Of a DNA stretch of 64,000 bases, positions 1 to 13,540 are shown one piece after another. Source of the DNA: Dryococelus australis (taxonomy: Eukaryota; Arthropoda; Insecta; Phasmatodea; Phasmatidae); the NCBI GenBank assembly GCA_029891345.1, contig CM056994.1:63101251-63165250 (forward strand), in the 5' to 3' direction. Numbering within the stretch: position 1 is the first letter of the stretch; the number at the start of each line of letters is the position of its first letter. The translations under genes were made by a program, and so were the position numbers. The notes below the pieces were generated by a model. The model worked only from the letters and a program-made list of their open reading frames with translations. It had not been told where the DNA came from and searched no databases.

Positions 1-925
1 TGAAATGTTTTGTAATGGCTTGTTTGTATTCTAACATCTCATCCATGAAATATAACTATATTGTACTGCTATTCTGTTAGCATGACTGCCACTTATATGA
101 CTGCCATGTTGCCAGTTTGGTATAACACAAATCAGCCCTAATGAATGTGTGCTGCTGAGTTGTCAGAGTGGCACCAGGATCTCGTCCTTCATAAACTAGT
201 ACCTTAACTCCCAAACATCACACAAAACTCTTCGGCAGTTTTCTGGACGCCCATTTTTGTATATATTTTACAATAATTGTTTTAGGTTATTGTGAAATAA
301 AACCCTGGGTATTATTGAATGTCCACCAAACTCTCAAATTGTTCATATTCAGAATGTTTACTGCTACAATGAGAAAAGAGAGAATATAAATACATATTTT
401 TCAGATTTTTGCTTTAACCTACAATGCCACGTCTCAAGCATTTTACTACAACTTGTCATGACGATGCCAAGCTGCATAATGGTTTGAAAACCATGAATAT
501 GTTACTGTACACTTAACATTTCTCTAGTTTAACAATATTCTAGAGTTCACAAACAAAATCGTAGATCACTTTATGTAATATAGCTGATCTGTGGCAAAAT
601 GTAATTGTGGATTACAATAATAATGATCCAATTTTGTTCCCACCTCAGGCAGGGTCAATGGATTTGTCGAGGGGAAGGTGATAGTGCCAAGAGGAGTATG
701 CTGTCCTACAGGAGGGCCAAACTTGTAATTGCCAGCCAGCCTTAAGGATTAGTATGATGAGATAGGCCTGGAACTATTGACAAAATGGAAGGGCGAAGAC
801 AATGGGGGCACTCTGAAAAAGCCCACCAACAGCATTGTCATATTTTGTGGATTAGTATGATGAAAGATTATGAAGCAAAGAGTTGCATCTACTTCACTGT
901 GCATTTGTATGTACGCGAAAGTATT
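1..925. other. Upstream AT-rich DNA, no gene seen
   Basis: No exon, RNA gene or recognisable element is visible here. Open frames near 750-1100 on both strands are short, overlap each other and resemble no family I know. The sequence lies more than 4 kb upstream of the first SCYL2 coding exon. Confidence 0.5.
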
Positions 926-1770
926 CAGGGTGTCCACTGCATTTCCATTTTGGAATTCCCTTACTTTTCCTTGTTTATATTTTCGGGAATACTGAAACAT
1001 GATATGTACTGTATTTTGTCATCATTGACAGAAAAAAATGCCATCAGTGAAGTTGCAATAAATTACACTGCAACAGACCAAGCATGCAGGACTGACATTT
1101 GATTCATCCCATCAATATTTCTTGCAAAACATGCTATTAACTTTACAGAGTGCCCATTACAATCACATCATTACATTACTATTATGTAGGCTGATGCCGT
1201 GTGGTAGCTTTGTTGTGGGTGTAAGATGTTTTGAAGGGCGGTGAGGTTAAGGTTGGGAAGTATTGTAGAGGGATTTGTTATCCGACTACGCGCATGACAC
1301 CACATGTGTCATTGTCGAGGTTGTTTGAAGCTGGAGACTCTTCACGTTCTCAGGAACAGCGGGCCGATCTCCCCTAATATTTATTATCTGCAGTGTTTAC
1401 TAAATGGTGGGCCTATTAAAGGCTGACCCACACACCTAATACTGAACTGCTGACTTATTGCATGATTGAAAGAATTACACTCATAACACACTGTTCAAAG
1501 GTAAGGAGGTTTCAGCAGGCTTTGGATAGACCCGTTCCCTGATGTGCCCGAAGGTTTGGCAAAGGGAAGACACATGGCCAATAGGGTCACTGACTGATCA
1601 CGCACTGGAAAATTGTAATCTTACAAAGTGTATGCTAACTCATTTTGCAGAGTAGCAACTATTTTCATTTTCCCTGACCCAAGTGACAATTCCACGATAT
1701 ATCTCTGATGTTTCCCTGTCACATGTAATTCCCTGACTTTTACCCGTTTTCTGTGATGGTGAACATCCTG
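926..1770. mobile_element. hAT-like non-autonomous element with CAGGGTG ends
   Basis: The left end reads CAGGGTGTCCAC and the right end is the inverted relative (CAGGATGTTCACC on the other strand). Subterminal stretches on both sides hold the short words AATTCCCT, TCCCTGAC and GGGAAA that also fill the related element at 43620-44025. CAGGG ends are typical of hAT elements. TATT abuts both ends, but a full 8-bp target duplication is not clear. No transposase frame is present. About 845 bp. Confidence 0.5.
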
Positions 1771-4374
1771 TATTGTTACAATCGTAACGTATATCAATGC
1801 TCTATTGAACTCAATTTTTCAAAAAATGATTTTTCTCTATAATGTCTTAACCCCCCCCCCCCCCTAATTATTCAACATTATACTTTTCGCAACATTTATT
1901 TGAATACTGCACTCACGAATGCTGGCAATTATGAATTACTTCGTTTTTATTCTACCAACGATTACTATTATTTTATTCTAACTTTTGGGGCTAATGTATT
2001 ATCTGTTGTATGAAATATGCAACCACATAGGGCCAAGAGAGACTGCAAGTGATCACCTAAGAGTGACACTAAACTATAACCTGGCAGCATTAGGCTTATG
2101 TTAGTCACACACATTACATATGCTATTTATTATAAATTTACACCATAGCAGGAATATAATAATTCTTGCACCTCGGTATCCTGTGGTTACGTTTATCTGT
2201 TCAGGTTCTGTTGATTTCACAAATATTCATACCACACCAATAGCCAATACTTTATCACGTCATTGGAAGTGTGTAAACAAATTAGAGCAGTTGTTACAGA
2301 ATTTTTCTATTTTTATTTATCTTATGTAAATGGACATTACACAGGGAATGGCATCCTTCATCTTCCCCCAATACCAAACCTATCATGTGTTTGATACCAA
2401 AATAAAATTTAATTCTATTCAGTGAGGTTAGTACCTACAAAATTGGAAATGCAGAATGCAATTTTAATATTATTTGTATGCAAATATGTTGGAAATATGC
2501 TGCAGAAATATATAAAACGCTCAGAATGTTATCCATGTTTCTACGCACAATTATTTTCCTGAGAATTATTTACACAACCCATTCATGGCAATGCTCACAT
2601 AGATAACAAAGAAAATTAAATACAACTCAATGGGGTTTGTAATATCTTTGGAATGTGGATTGAAATTGTAATATTATTTGTATAGGCATACACTTGGGAA
2701 ATATGCTGCAGACGTCTAAACAACACTGAGAATTTTATTGTTAATTGAAAGCACATTTATTAAGCTGACAATTATTTACACATACAACAGAACAAAATGT
2801 TGTAAATACTATTAAATAACAATATGGCGACTGTCGTAAGTAGTTGGTATGCCGCACGAGTATACAATTTCAAATACTTACCAATTATACTTCCTGTGTG
2901 TACTATACTGAAAATTTGAACATCGTTAGTATACACATTATGATGTCACTTCCGGCGATAAGTACACACAAGTATGCAATTTTTGAGATTTCAGAACTCC
3001 CTATATTTGTTAATACTTCGTTAATCGTACCCTCAGTCCGGACTATAAGTTAGGCCATACTAAAGCAAGATGATTCTCGGACTAACAAAAAAAAGCTCTC
3101 TGGATGTGAAAAATTTTGGTCGGAGGATGATCTTTCCTTAGTATGGACTAAAAACGACTTTGAATACTGTAATTTGACTTGTCCAATATCTTTGTACAGC
3201 TGTGTATTGAAAAATGATCTTATGGACGCAATAAAATAAAACAAAATAACAAAACTGTGGGTAGGGTAGGATGTTTGTAAAACTCAGTTCTCGACCAAGT
3301 GTGCACTGTGTGTTCTCATGTATGTTATCGGAATCGGCCATGTTAATATCGATTTGTTAAACTTGCCTTTGTATTTTTTGGAATTTATCATTATTACTGG
3401 GATACTATTGAAAATGCCGTTAAGTCTTTAAGAAGACTGCTCTTCTTGCTGATAAATAATAATAATAACAGGTTAGCTTTAAACGTAATACTCAAAATAT
3501 ACTACTGTAGTAACTGATCACAGCTAGGTGTATATTGTGTATGAGTTCAGATGGGATCAGTTCTTTCACAATATTTTTTTCTTTGGGCGCCAGTCTTTCG
3601 GAGATTATTAAATTTGTAACTTCATTATCTACTGTTGAAATGTATAAGTGTGTGTTGGTTGAATGTTACCACAATTTGCAGTTGTGTGATAATGCCTCAG
3701 TAAGAAATGTGCACAAAAGATAATCCAGGTGTTGTAAATCTTGCATGGACATGAACACATCAAATGAGCACATAAATACCATCATCCTAAGATTATAATT
3801 GCTACTTAAATATAGCGATTCAAGCAATTCTTTTAGATAACGAAAACAAAACGATATCTTTGAATCATTTACTGGCAATATGCGAGGGAAACAATAAAAT
3901 AATATAACACTTAAACAACAGGTAATATTCAATTCAGTTAAATTATAATAAAACTTAAATGATTTTACTCATATTAGTATTCTGCCGCCTGTGTGATAAA
4001 TTTAGGTTCTACCTAACAGATAACCACAGTTAACACCGTATAACATGACTACATAATGATAATGTTTGAATATGGTCCAAATTAATACTGTATTTTACTT
4101 ATGCTTGGGGGTTGTCTCGTTGGCAGAGCAAGCTTGAGACTCAAATTTTCTACAGACCACTGGGACATATTGTTATCTTTCACAAGAACAGGCCGCGATT
4201 TGGTCAGTTCCATTACTAGTACAGATTTTAATTAGACATTGCCGAAAATAAGAAAGTTACTTTTCATTCTCTTACTCTGTGCGGCAGGACACACCTTGGG
4301 TAATGAATGGAGACCTTACTTGACAATAATTCAGCAAATAGAGATGGCTGCAGGTCTGCCATTAATGTTTGGAA
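1771..4374. other. AT-rich upstream region, homopolymer C run
   Basis: No supportable gene. The stretch is AT-rich and holds a run of 14 C at 1851-1864. Short open frames on both strands have amino-acid compositions typical of chance frames. Confidence 0.5.
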
Positions 4375-4545
4375 GGGATATCGGTATCCCACCGACTCGT
4401 CGTCTCCCCTCAGAATAACACGACTCCAGTCGTGGGCACCGCGCCTCTGCTACGTCAATCTGACATCATCTCGTCGTCGGTCCTCGTAGATAACCAGGCG
4501 TCCTCTCGGAGCTATCGCACTAACGTACCGCACTTTTCCATGATG
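4375..4545. promoter_or_regulatory. CpG-dense cluster, candidate SCYL2 promoter or first exon
   Basis: About 170 bp is crowded with CpG, including repeated CGTCGTC/ACGACGA words, inside otherwise AT-rich DNA. It lies 0.95 kb upstream of a splice-acceptor-like site that precedes the SCYL2 start codon. An unmethylated promoter or non-coding first exon would look like this, but so could an old GC-rich insertion. The location is the main argument; no TATA box or donor site is convincing. Confidence 0.3.
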
Positions 4546-5460
4546 TATAACAGACTCTCTCTTTTGAGCCCCTCTTCTTAGTTCCGTAGTAACATTCGCT
4601 CGCATCAAACAGTTTTTAAGTTTAATTGTAGATTTGAACTTGGCGGCAATTGGTATTGATAAAAATATACCTCTTAGCAAGCTGGCTAAGGTTTTGTAGA
4701 CTTCGTCTAGACTGTAATGTAGGCAAATTATGACAACAGCGAAAATTTTAAATGAGTTCAAATATGTGACCACCAAAATGCTAATTTAAGTTTGTTGATG
4801 AGAATATTGATAAAGGTGTTGTAAATCGCTGAATTAATCTTTGTTTACATATAAATAATTAATTCATATTATTATCATCATAAATCTGTTTTCCTAATTT
4901 TTTTTCCAAACCTTGAAAAAGTATGATTGTGCAGTGTACTAAGATAAATAAAAATATTTATTTTTCCTTTCAAACATAAACTGGCATTAAAGTAATTAAA
5001 CAAATCAAGAACAGTGTTTTGGATCCATTATGAGGGCAAACCTTTACAAATTTAATCTATTATGCTAGAACATTGGCATATGGAATGAAAACAGATCATA
5101 ATCAGTTTAGAATAATTATTTCATATTAGATATATCTACACCGAGAATACGTATACTTTAGAATTTATGATTAAGTAAAAACGTATGTTGGCTGTATGTA
5201 AATGGTGTTCTGCTGTCATAGCTTGTTTATGTTTAGATATTGGACGGTTTAATATGCCGTGGAAATGATGACAACATGTACATGTATAAATGAAGTAAAT
5301 TAATATTCACAGTCTTTAATTTTCTTGTAAGTAGAATTTAAATTATTTTCGTTGGGTATGATTTTATATTTTACCGAGGTTATGTCTGTTTGTTGACCCT
5401 CTCCACTCGTCAGGATGATAGTTGCCGTCGTTGGTTATCTGTTCATAACAACTATAGTTT

Positions 5461-5473
5461 TTTTTTTTTACAG
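5461..5473 (+). other. Splice-acceptor-like site before SCYL2 coding exon 1
   Basis: A run of T followed by ACAG ends at 5473, giving a strong polypyrimidine-AG acceptor 18 bp before the ATG. If used, bases 5474-5491 are the end of the 5' UTR and an upstream non-coding exon exists. No matching donor was identified with confidence. Confidence 0.5.
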
Positions 5474-5491
5474 GATTTGTAGGTTACTGGG

Positions 5492-5618
5492 ATGGACGTA
5501 ATAAACAAACTTTATTCGACGGTCAGCAATACTGTATCTCAGTTGTCAAGTGTTCTTCCTGGAAATCCTGTTACAAGAGAATTCGAAGCCAAATGCCATG
5601 TTGCAAGTGCAGGGCCGG
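5492..5618 (+). CDS. SCYL2: SCYL2 coding exon 1 (start codon, residues 1-42)
   Basis: This exon opens SCYL2, a Scy1-family pseudokinase that binds clathrin coats and acts in endosome/trans-Golgi traffic (family knowledge). It encodes 42 residues plus one base. The start MDVINKLYSTVSNTV and the block GNPVTREFEAKCHVASAGPG match the conserved N-terminus of the family, where GNPVTREF is a hallmark just before the kinase-like fold. The ATG at 5492 is the only sensible start; the family begins at this point. The donor at 5619 reads GTGAGT, and the intron is phase 1. Joining to the base at 23162 restores a glycine and continues with family-like residues. The next intron is 17.5 kb and full of repeats. 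Confidence 0.93.
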
Positions 5619-5941
5619 GTGAGTTAGTTTTGAAAAATTCTTATAAAGCTGTAATGGTATTGCTGTTAGTGTACAGTAGGTATTATATTTTAATCTCTGC
5701 AGTAGGGCCTATAGATTAGGCACAACTGCTTGTGTATTCCTTTTCCCATTCCAAGTAGTAATTTAACGCTTTCGAAAAACAGGGTGAAATTAATTTCAAA
5801 TAGCCATAGTAGTTTTGGGCGAATCGATTTCTGCTCTGATCCATTTTTGTCTTTAGGTTACATTTTAGAAGGTAGATAATTGTGGGTAATTGTTTACTTA
5901 AGGTGCTTTAATAAATAAAAGGGGGTATGATAAGGATTTAA

Positions 5942-8264
5942 GGTAAATTTTCTGAATAAGGCCTTTTTGGAAAAAAAGTTTTAGTTTTCAGGAAAAGTGG
6001 TATACCTAATTCCACTCTTACTAATTACACAGAACACAAATTTACTAGGGGCATCAACGTATGACCAATATAAACCACAAAAACGACAATGGGGAGGGCT
6101 ATAAAGATTAAGGGAAATGTGGGGTTAATCAAGTGAAAAATATGTACATAGTCATGATATTTTTTCATGAAAATATGTTAAACAGCTAACCCTAACTTAA
6201 CAAAACCTGAACTGAACTGTATTACCAATACAAGCTACAAATATTATAGTGGGGAGGGCTATGAACATTGGGAAATTGCGGGGTAAAATGAGTAAAAAAT
6301 ATGTACCTGTTCATGATAGTATTTTACCACGCAATTTCCTTCCAGTTCAGAGCCCTCTCCACTTTCGTGTGTGTAACTTGCATTGGTTATATTGTCAATT
6401 TAGGTATTGTTCAGTTGGATCTTTTTGCAATTAAACTTGTTTTCAGTATACAATATTACAATTATATCACAAATGGCATGAAAATAAATATGTTAAATTG
6501 GAAAACTACCTAACGAAACAATACCTAAATTCACAATACTACCACTACACAGATTCACACAGAGATAATTTGCAGTACAAATGGGCTACGTTTTAAATTC
6601 ATTTCTGGGGAAACTCCAAGCTTCATTGATGCGTGACCACTTCACGCTTACTACCTAAAGAAGTAAGCCAGTGAGATGGAATCACTGTTTTGGAGATTTA
6701 CTCCCCTGCTGGGACTCTCTGGCAGGGTGCGTAATGTTTGGCTAAGCTGGAACAGTATTGTCATTGTTAGGGGGCTATGCTTGAATATCATAGGCCTACA
6801 TTATCACAGTAAGATTTGTGTGTGTGTTTGGTAATATTGTGATTTAGCTATTGTTGGGTTTGGTCGTTTTGCAATTTTAACATATTTTCATAATATTCAT
6901 GATATAATAGTAATATTTATATAACATTAATATTTTATCACAAAAACACATATAGGTAATTGCAAAAAGATCTAACCGAACAGTACTGAACTTGCCAATA
7001 TTACTAATATAAGTTACAAATATGACAGGGGGAGGGGGGACGGCTATGAACTGGATAGAAATTTGCGGTGTAAAATTTTACTACGAAAATGTATATATTT
7101 TTCACTTGTTATTCCCTGCAATTTCCGTGATGTTCATAGCCCTCCCCACTATCGTATTTGTAACTTTTATTGGTAATATTGTCAATTTAGCTATTGTTTG
7201 GATAGGTCTTTTTGCAATTTAATGTATTTTCATGAATATTTTTACATATTGTTCACTCGTTTTACCCCAAATTCCTCTTATCTTCATTGCTCTCCCCACT
7301 ATCGTAAAGTTAAATTTAATTTTTTTTACGTACTCACCTAATAAATTGCAATTCACGCAACGTTAATTCCATTTGACAACACTACATATGCTCAAATCAC
7401 CTCACACATATTACAATATCACGTTTCCCTTGCATATATTAGCTCAGAATCACTCACATTTTCGCACAGTTATTTGATTTAACATGTCTAACTGAATTAA
7501 TTGCATTGAAATACACACTCTTTCGCAAACCTCAGACCGGTAAAATGTCAGACGTAGTTCAAAAACACTTTCCACAATCCAACTGACATAAGCGTTTGAT
7601 AAATTGCTGGTGCTCTGTCATACTATGGGGTATTCAAAATAATGATACACTGGCACAACATTATGGTACATTTCTCTACCATTACTACCTCACAATGGTA
7701 CACATGGCCAAATTATGATTCAAGTACCATGGAAAAGGTACTCTAGGTGATACACATCATCTGTTATAAAACACCGTCTTGAACGTAGTTTTGTATGATC
7801 TACAATATGTATATTTATTTTACTAGTATTACATTACGCAGTACTATCCTCTTGTGAATATAGTCAAGGTAAACCTTGAGTAATTCACCAGAATTACATA
7901 CAGTCATGTTTCTACATTGTTTGATGCCTGTGTTGTTTTCCTGCATAACCTCAGTATTGTGGTATAAGTATACCCTGTCAATGACTTGCCATACATTAAA
8001 GATTTGTTTTAAAAGTTATTTCTGCCTTTAATACATACAACTTTCTGATAGGAAACAAATACATTGGACGTACATGTTACCTGTTTTACTGCATAAACAC
8101 CACAATCTTGATTGCCTCCACACTATTACATTTAATTTTTTTTCTGCAAACTATATGAAGCTTTGTTAAAATTCCTATTAAGTGCCATTACTAATAATCA
8201 TATAACATTTCCAGGTATTATTTTCCTTATATTTTCGGAAAAGCCTCTATTCTGAACAATTACC
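5942..8264. mobile_element. 2.3-kb long-inverted-repeat element (family L, copy 1)
   Basis: The ends are inverted copies: GGTAAATTTTCTGAATAAGG at the left and GGTAATTGTTCAGAATAGAG read from the right. Inside, a block with the words GGGGAGGGCTATGAA and TTGCGGGGTAAAA appears several times in both orientations (near 6090, 6250, 6340, 7030, 7120 and 7290), so the DNA can fold into nested hairpins. A block at about 6600-6760 recurs inverted in copy 2 at 31029-32059. No transposase frame is visible. It lies in SCYL2 intron 1. Likely a non-autonomous fold-back or MITE-like DNA transposon; the superfamily is unknown. Confidence 0.7.
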
Positions 8265-8849
8265 ATATTGCGAGCTATATACTATACAGCTCAGGGTAAC
8301 AGCATTTGTTTGGTAATACTATTACAGAGATAGATATGTGTGATGAGTTTAAGTGTCTGACCAACATGAAGGTGTAACACACGTGTAAATGTGAACACAA
8401 TATTTATAATCTTTACCAAGGGAGACTGGAAAAATAACATAAAAGAAATGTTCTTGGCTATGATTTTTCACACAATATTCAACCTTGCCTATGACATGTT
8501 ATCAGAAATAAAGTGTTTAGATAGCGTCGTTCTTTAAAGATTGTCTGTGCAAAATGAAACATATCTTCCAGGACAACGTCTCATTACTGTAGGAACGTGA
8601 TAAAAGGTTTTTTCTTTTACTCAAAATTTTGCACATTGGCTTTGCTTACACCCATATCAGGGAGCTGACTCTGTAGTAGAGAATGCTGGTTTAAAGAAAT
8701 AGCCATTATGGTATATGGTATCCTACTACAATACCAATATGGTGTATGGGTGATGCCAATCATTAGCAACGTCAATCTTCAAAGAATAAAATTATAACCA
8801 ATTATCTTGTATTGCCAACTCACGACCTTAAGAAAGTAGAAAGTCATGA
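8265..8849. other. Intron 1 DNA, nothing recognised
   Basis: AT-rich SCYL2 intron 1 sequence without a supportable gene or repeat structure. Confidence 0.5.
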
Positions 8850-9110
8850 AGAATAAGCTGCTCTGGCTGGGCATCAGGTGGTCATCTCGCAGTCTTCCTT
8901 GATTCTGGGTCAACGAACTCCTGGTACACGATACTACAGTTCATTATTGTACCACATTGAAACTCGCGGGCGTCGAACTTAATGCTAAATAGTTTAAGGC
9001 CGTGCTCCCAGCCCTCTTCTGTTCTTTTCTAACACGAACCGCTACTATAAAAAATAATTACTTAATCGTACTGCGAAAGGCACATCTCCTTTCCAGTCCT
9101 GATGTGGTTT

Positions 9111-9165
<55 letters not shown>
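8850..9165 (+). repeat. SINE-like retroposed sequence with 51-A tail
   Basis: A run of 51 A (9115-9165) ends a roughly 265-bp segment. Its beginning looks like a decayed tRNA: a CTGGCTGGGCATCAGGTGG stretch in the A-box position, then about 35 bp later TTCTGGGTCAACGAACTCC in the B-box position. That layout, with poly(A), suggests a tRNA-derived SINE on the + strand. Neither box is a perfect consensus, and no target duplication was found, so a processed RNA copy of another kind is possible. Confidence 0.4.
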
Positions 9166-9169
<4 letters not shown>

Positions 9170-12100
9170 TATAGCCAATAGCTAGCCGGCTACTTCATTT
9201 CTGATAAACAAAGTTCAGTCATTGCCCCTGGCAACCAAGTACAAATCAACTATGGTTGTCCCTGGCAACCTCTCCCAAAAGTGCTTTACGTAACTTATGA
9301 CAAACATAGAGCAATCAAACAATAAAAATATTGGAAAGAGTGCTAAATTCGAATCAAATACTTAACGTCTCATATGTTGTGGCAAAAATAAATAAACCTG
9401 TAAACATTACAGCGGAAAAAAATTAACTCTGAAAATAATTATGTGATATAATTGTTAGTAAACATACATAAACACATCAATAATCATATGTGGTGGCAAA
9501 TAAAATCATGTAAATTAGACATTTCTGTGCGCTGAAATAAAGTTCCGAAGTCAGGCATTACAATACCAACTTATTTTTAATTGTACATAAAGAATTGTTA
9601 ATTTTGCTTATTTTGACTTAGCACTTAAGTGATGCACGTTATCTAAGTATGACAGACGAGGGGTGTTATCTTATAAATATTCATAGAGTTAGTTTTAAAG
9701 AATTTATATTAAGTAAGAGTTTTATACAAACTTGTTTTGGTTTGCTCATAAAAGAAATTCACTTTGTGTTTGCCAGCATAGGATTTTTCTTCCCTCTCTG
9801 TATTTGTGATTCATGTGCACATATCTGTGTAATGACTCATGCTGTAATGGTGCAAAAGTCATATGTATCTTTTGCACTGAGGGCACGCAGGAGAGAACTG
9901 TTACAACTGTTATGTGGGGATTAAGCATGCTATAATCGTGCACGAATCTTAGGTAGCTTTTGTACGGAGCGGCTGCCAAAAAAAAACCTTCTCGAGCTTT
10001 ATGAGGGGCGTAGGCATCTCACTGGCACATATCTTTGTTATGAGTTATGTTGTAAGGGTTCATGAGTGAAAGGTTCGTTTTGTACTGAACAATGGATGCT
10101 AAGTATTTGTGCGTGTGACTGGGTTGTTGGTAAGTAAGGGAGGAGGGATAGAGCTAACTTTGTGCTTGTGTGTATATGTATTTTGTGGCATTGTAAATGA
10201 ATAAGTGATACAGTAGTGATTAATGCTATGATAAAAAAAATAATGGTTTATAGAACTTAAAAGTATTTCAAAAAGACACAAACATTAAAAAAATATAAAC
10301 TACTGGTACCAACTTAATTTGAAGTAGGTTAATGGGTGTACTTTTCATGCTCATTTTGTTCATGCTTCAGAAAGGAATGGTGCAGAAATATGTGCAACCA
10401 ATTTTCTTGGTCTGCAGAAACAAATTTTATCAATAAAATAATTGCATGTGCCTATTTACAATGGGTTTACCCCCCCCCCCCCCCCCAAAGTGTCAACAAA
10501 CTGCTGACATAAATATTCACTTTCTTCAGCAATTTCTACAAGCCTCAGTAGTACTTCACCACACACATAATAAAACACTTTGATATAACAAGTATTAAAA
10601 AATAATTGACCAGGTTTGAATGATGACACAAAATTGTAAATATTCAGGGAACATCCTGCATAGTCAGTACACAAACACTCTAAAGTTCCAGACTACATTT
10701 ATGATTCACAAATGTGCACACAGTTGAATTAAGAAGGAATTACAGTACAAGCAACTGCTACACCACTCCATGCAGAATGAAATGAGATAAGGTGAAGTCA
10801 TGCGCATGTTCTTCCCCTTTGTTGTTGCCCACCCTCCATGGCGTTAACTTAGTAAACGTTTTTCATCTGTTGCTGTGTTTTAATGTGATGTTTTAAGTTA
10901 CTATGTTGAGCTGTGCATGCAACAACTACTCACAAAAAAAGTAAAAGCAGTGATACAAAATAGTTCAGATTGTGAAAGTGATTACTAAAAAGTCGGCAAC
11001 GGCTTGCAATATAAATAACAAATTTAACAGGTGTGTTTGTATGTACTCTTGATTCTGATGGCTACAGCGTTTCCTTCCATTAAGACCGTTTCCCGCCGTA
11101 TACCAGCTCAGCAACGCAACAGAGATTAGCACTCTAACTTTGTGCGACAGCGCATCAATGCGTCTCATGCGGTGCACGAGCAATGCAAAGTGTGTGAATA
11201 GTGGAACGTACGGCCAGAGTGGCCACGTGTAATGCTATATGGAGGGGATATGTAAATGCAAACAGGGCAGGTGAAATACCTAAAAGTGCTTATAGGTGAA
11301 TGTCTGACAAACCCTAAATAAAGGGGACATCCTGTGACTTATCCACAGAGCATATTGTTTTAATTAGAGTCTTTATTATGCAAGTGCCATGTTTTAGTTT
11401 AAGTTTGTGTAAACTGGGTCAGCAAGTAGTCCCACATGATGCACCAGCCTGCCAATGCCAGCTAGCATGGCATGTTGGCCAGTTAATCATTGTTAAGCGT
11501 CTTGAGGAGACAGACGTGTGTGTCTATGTCTCGCGTCCTGCGCACCCGTGCGGCCAGCACTTTTTGTCTCAACCATTTAGTCTTCAATAGTTTAATAATC
11601 TTAGAACCTCATTTGTTTTAGTTGCCTGGTGACATCGTCTCTCACCTTCCCCAGATCTTGCTTCGCCTGGGGAAGCTTCATTTTCACATTTAATCAGTTT
11701 TACGCCTTCGCTCCTTTTCGTCCGTGTAGTCTTTGTTGGCAGAAAAAGCCCAGCAATTTATGTATGTTGTTTCCAGAGTGGAACGTGTAATTTATAACTA
11801 GTAAACTACATTGGAAGAACTTCACGTATTTTATTTTAGTCTGGCCTTCTGACATTTAAGGGTACGGGTCCTCACCATTTCCCACCATAATTTTCAGTGC
11901 TTTGTGTCAGTGTTCACGTGTGTATTATCAGTGTTTAACTCATTGCATCGTTCTCTACGTATTTTGGGCATGTGGTCTGCACAAATAGGCCACCATGCAG
12001 TATGTACATAAGTTAATAATTGTTCATGTAGAGGATTATTAGTTTTCTCGCCAAGAGGATCACGTCTTGGTCATCGGCCAAACGACCCATGAGACAATCA

Positions 12101-12840
12101 TGAGTCTGCTTTATCAGAAATTCATGGCATCGCAGTAACAATGCCTGGTGCCTACCGGATAACAGTTTCCAAATTTTCCTTAACCTAAAAATTACCTTTT
12201 CAAAAAATACTCAACACCACTTATCACACCACCGAGCACCGTCAATGCAACCCTTTTTTATAAATATTATATAGCTATCCATTTAACTCGTTAGAGTCAA
12301 GGGAAGCATCTTGTCTGGTGGAATAGCTTTTCTCATTATTGTGTTGTTTCATCTGTCACTTTCTATTTTCTATAATAGGCCACCAAACAATTTTTTAGAC
12401 ATATGAATGTATAGGAAAGATTTTTCGTTGTTTCGCATTTCATATGTATGAAAAAATATGTTTAATTTGATCTCTCATCTAATGATGAACCCAAAATATC
12501 TCTTTTTCTTTTTTTTGTTCCCCATATTTCTCTTTCCCGTGGGGAGTATTAACATAAGGTCTCATTCTAGAAATGCAGACCAAATCATATATTTTCACAC
12601 CGAACAAAAAAATGTACTTCAAAGCCCTACTATTCTGGTATGAAATTAATAAATAATCTTCCAAGTACTAGAAAATCAATTATATAGAACAGTATGCTGC
12701 TGTACATATCCATATTTGGAAGAGTCATTACTTTACTCTCTAAAGAGAGGTTTGCAGAGTCTTCTATATTCTTTACCACTTATTATTTGTACTATATTTG
12801 TTTGTAAAATAAAACTTTTTTCCCAATTTGAGGGTTTCTC
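9166..12840. other. Intron 1 DNA with homopolymer C run, no gene seen
   Basis: No exon, RNA gene or full element could be supported. A run of about 16 C lies near 10471-10486. A moderately CpG-rich patch at 11090-11220 and one at 11510-11560 are unexplained. Confidence 0.45.
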
Positions 12841-13222
12841 CAAAATATTGACGTCAGCAGGCGTCCAGCAGAGGGTGTTGAGACAGTGTTAGAGGCGCCG
12901 GACTAGCTGTGGTACAGAGGTCGAGAGCCCAAGAGCACTCCATAGGGCCGTGCACGGATGGTCATGGTTGAGTTGTAGACACACTCTCCCTGCTGCACAT
13001 CAAACCGTACCTACCAATAAGTGGTATTGGGAAGTCCATTCCTACACTGCTATAACTCAGGATTGTCGGCCATCCTGAATGCTCTTTCTGGTTTTTCAGA
13101 GCAGGTTCTCGGGACCCGAGCCTGTATACACCATGAAGGTTGACGTGTGACAGTCCCGGCTGTCGACTGCCCCCACCCCTGGGTAACTTGGGCGATGATA
13201 GGCGAGTCATGTCTAATCTACT

Positions 13223-13540
13223 TTATTCGGTCCGGGGTGCAGATGCCCACCCGGTGTAAAGTACAGGTCTCGTGGGTTGACGGCTGGGCACGAAGTCAAG
13301 CACTACGACCTTGATCCCTCTAAGAGGGGGGAGTAGTGCTGCAATTCGGAGAGGTGGCTTGGGGTTGGCGGGTACCCGTGTATTTGCACTGACTGGTGTT
13401 TTACTTGGCTGGGGTGTGATCTGCTCCGGTACGGGTGCTTCTGGCTGTGGTTCCGGTTTGTCTGACTGTCTGATGCCAAAGAGTGCCTCCTGCACTACAG
13501 GATAGTATTCCTCCACGACCCTAGTGGGTGACTTGAACAA
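13223..13540 (-). CDS. LTR-embedded ORF, unknown protein, family copy 1
   Basis: An open frame of 105 codons with no ATG at its 5' end in this register. It continues a frame-shifted upstream piece at 13495-13749 that is rich in Arg and Lys. It is proline-rich in the middle (PEPQPEAPVPEQITPQP) and ends with a conserved block, VVLDFVPSRQPTRPVLYTGW. The ORF at 57843-58388 has the matching blocks in the same order: an acidic/aromatic segment (VVEEYYPVVQEAL here, CLHELFPALVDSI there), a proline-rich linker, and a C-terminal block with DFV..RQ.T.P.LY. Function unknown; it matches no gag, pol or env domain that I know. The frame break suggests a decayed copy. Confidence 0.45.
   Translation of the reverse strand: MFKSPTRVVEEYYPVVQEALFGIRQSDKPEPQPEAPVPEQITPQPSKTPVSANTRVPANPKPPLRIAALLPPLRGIKVVVLDFVPSRQPTRPVLYTGWASAPRTE

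Noticed and set aside
4105..4165. Possible tRNA gene (GTCTCGTTGGCAGAGCA resembles a D-arm region)
   Set aside because: No acceptor-stem pairing and no B box or T-arm downstream. At most a tRNA-derived fragment.
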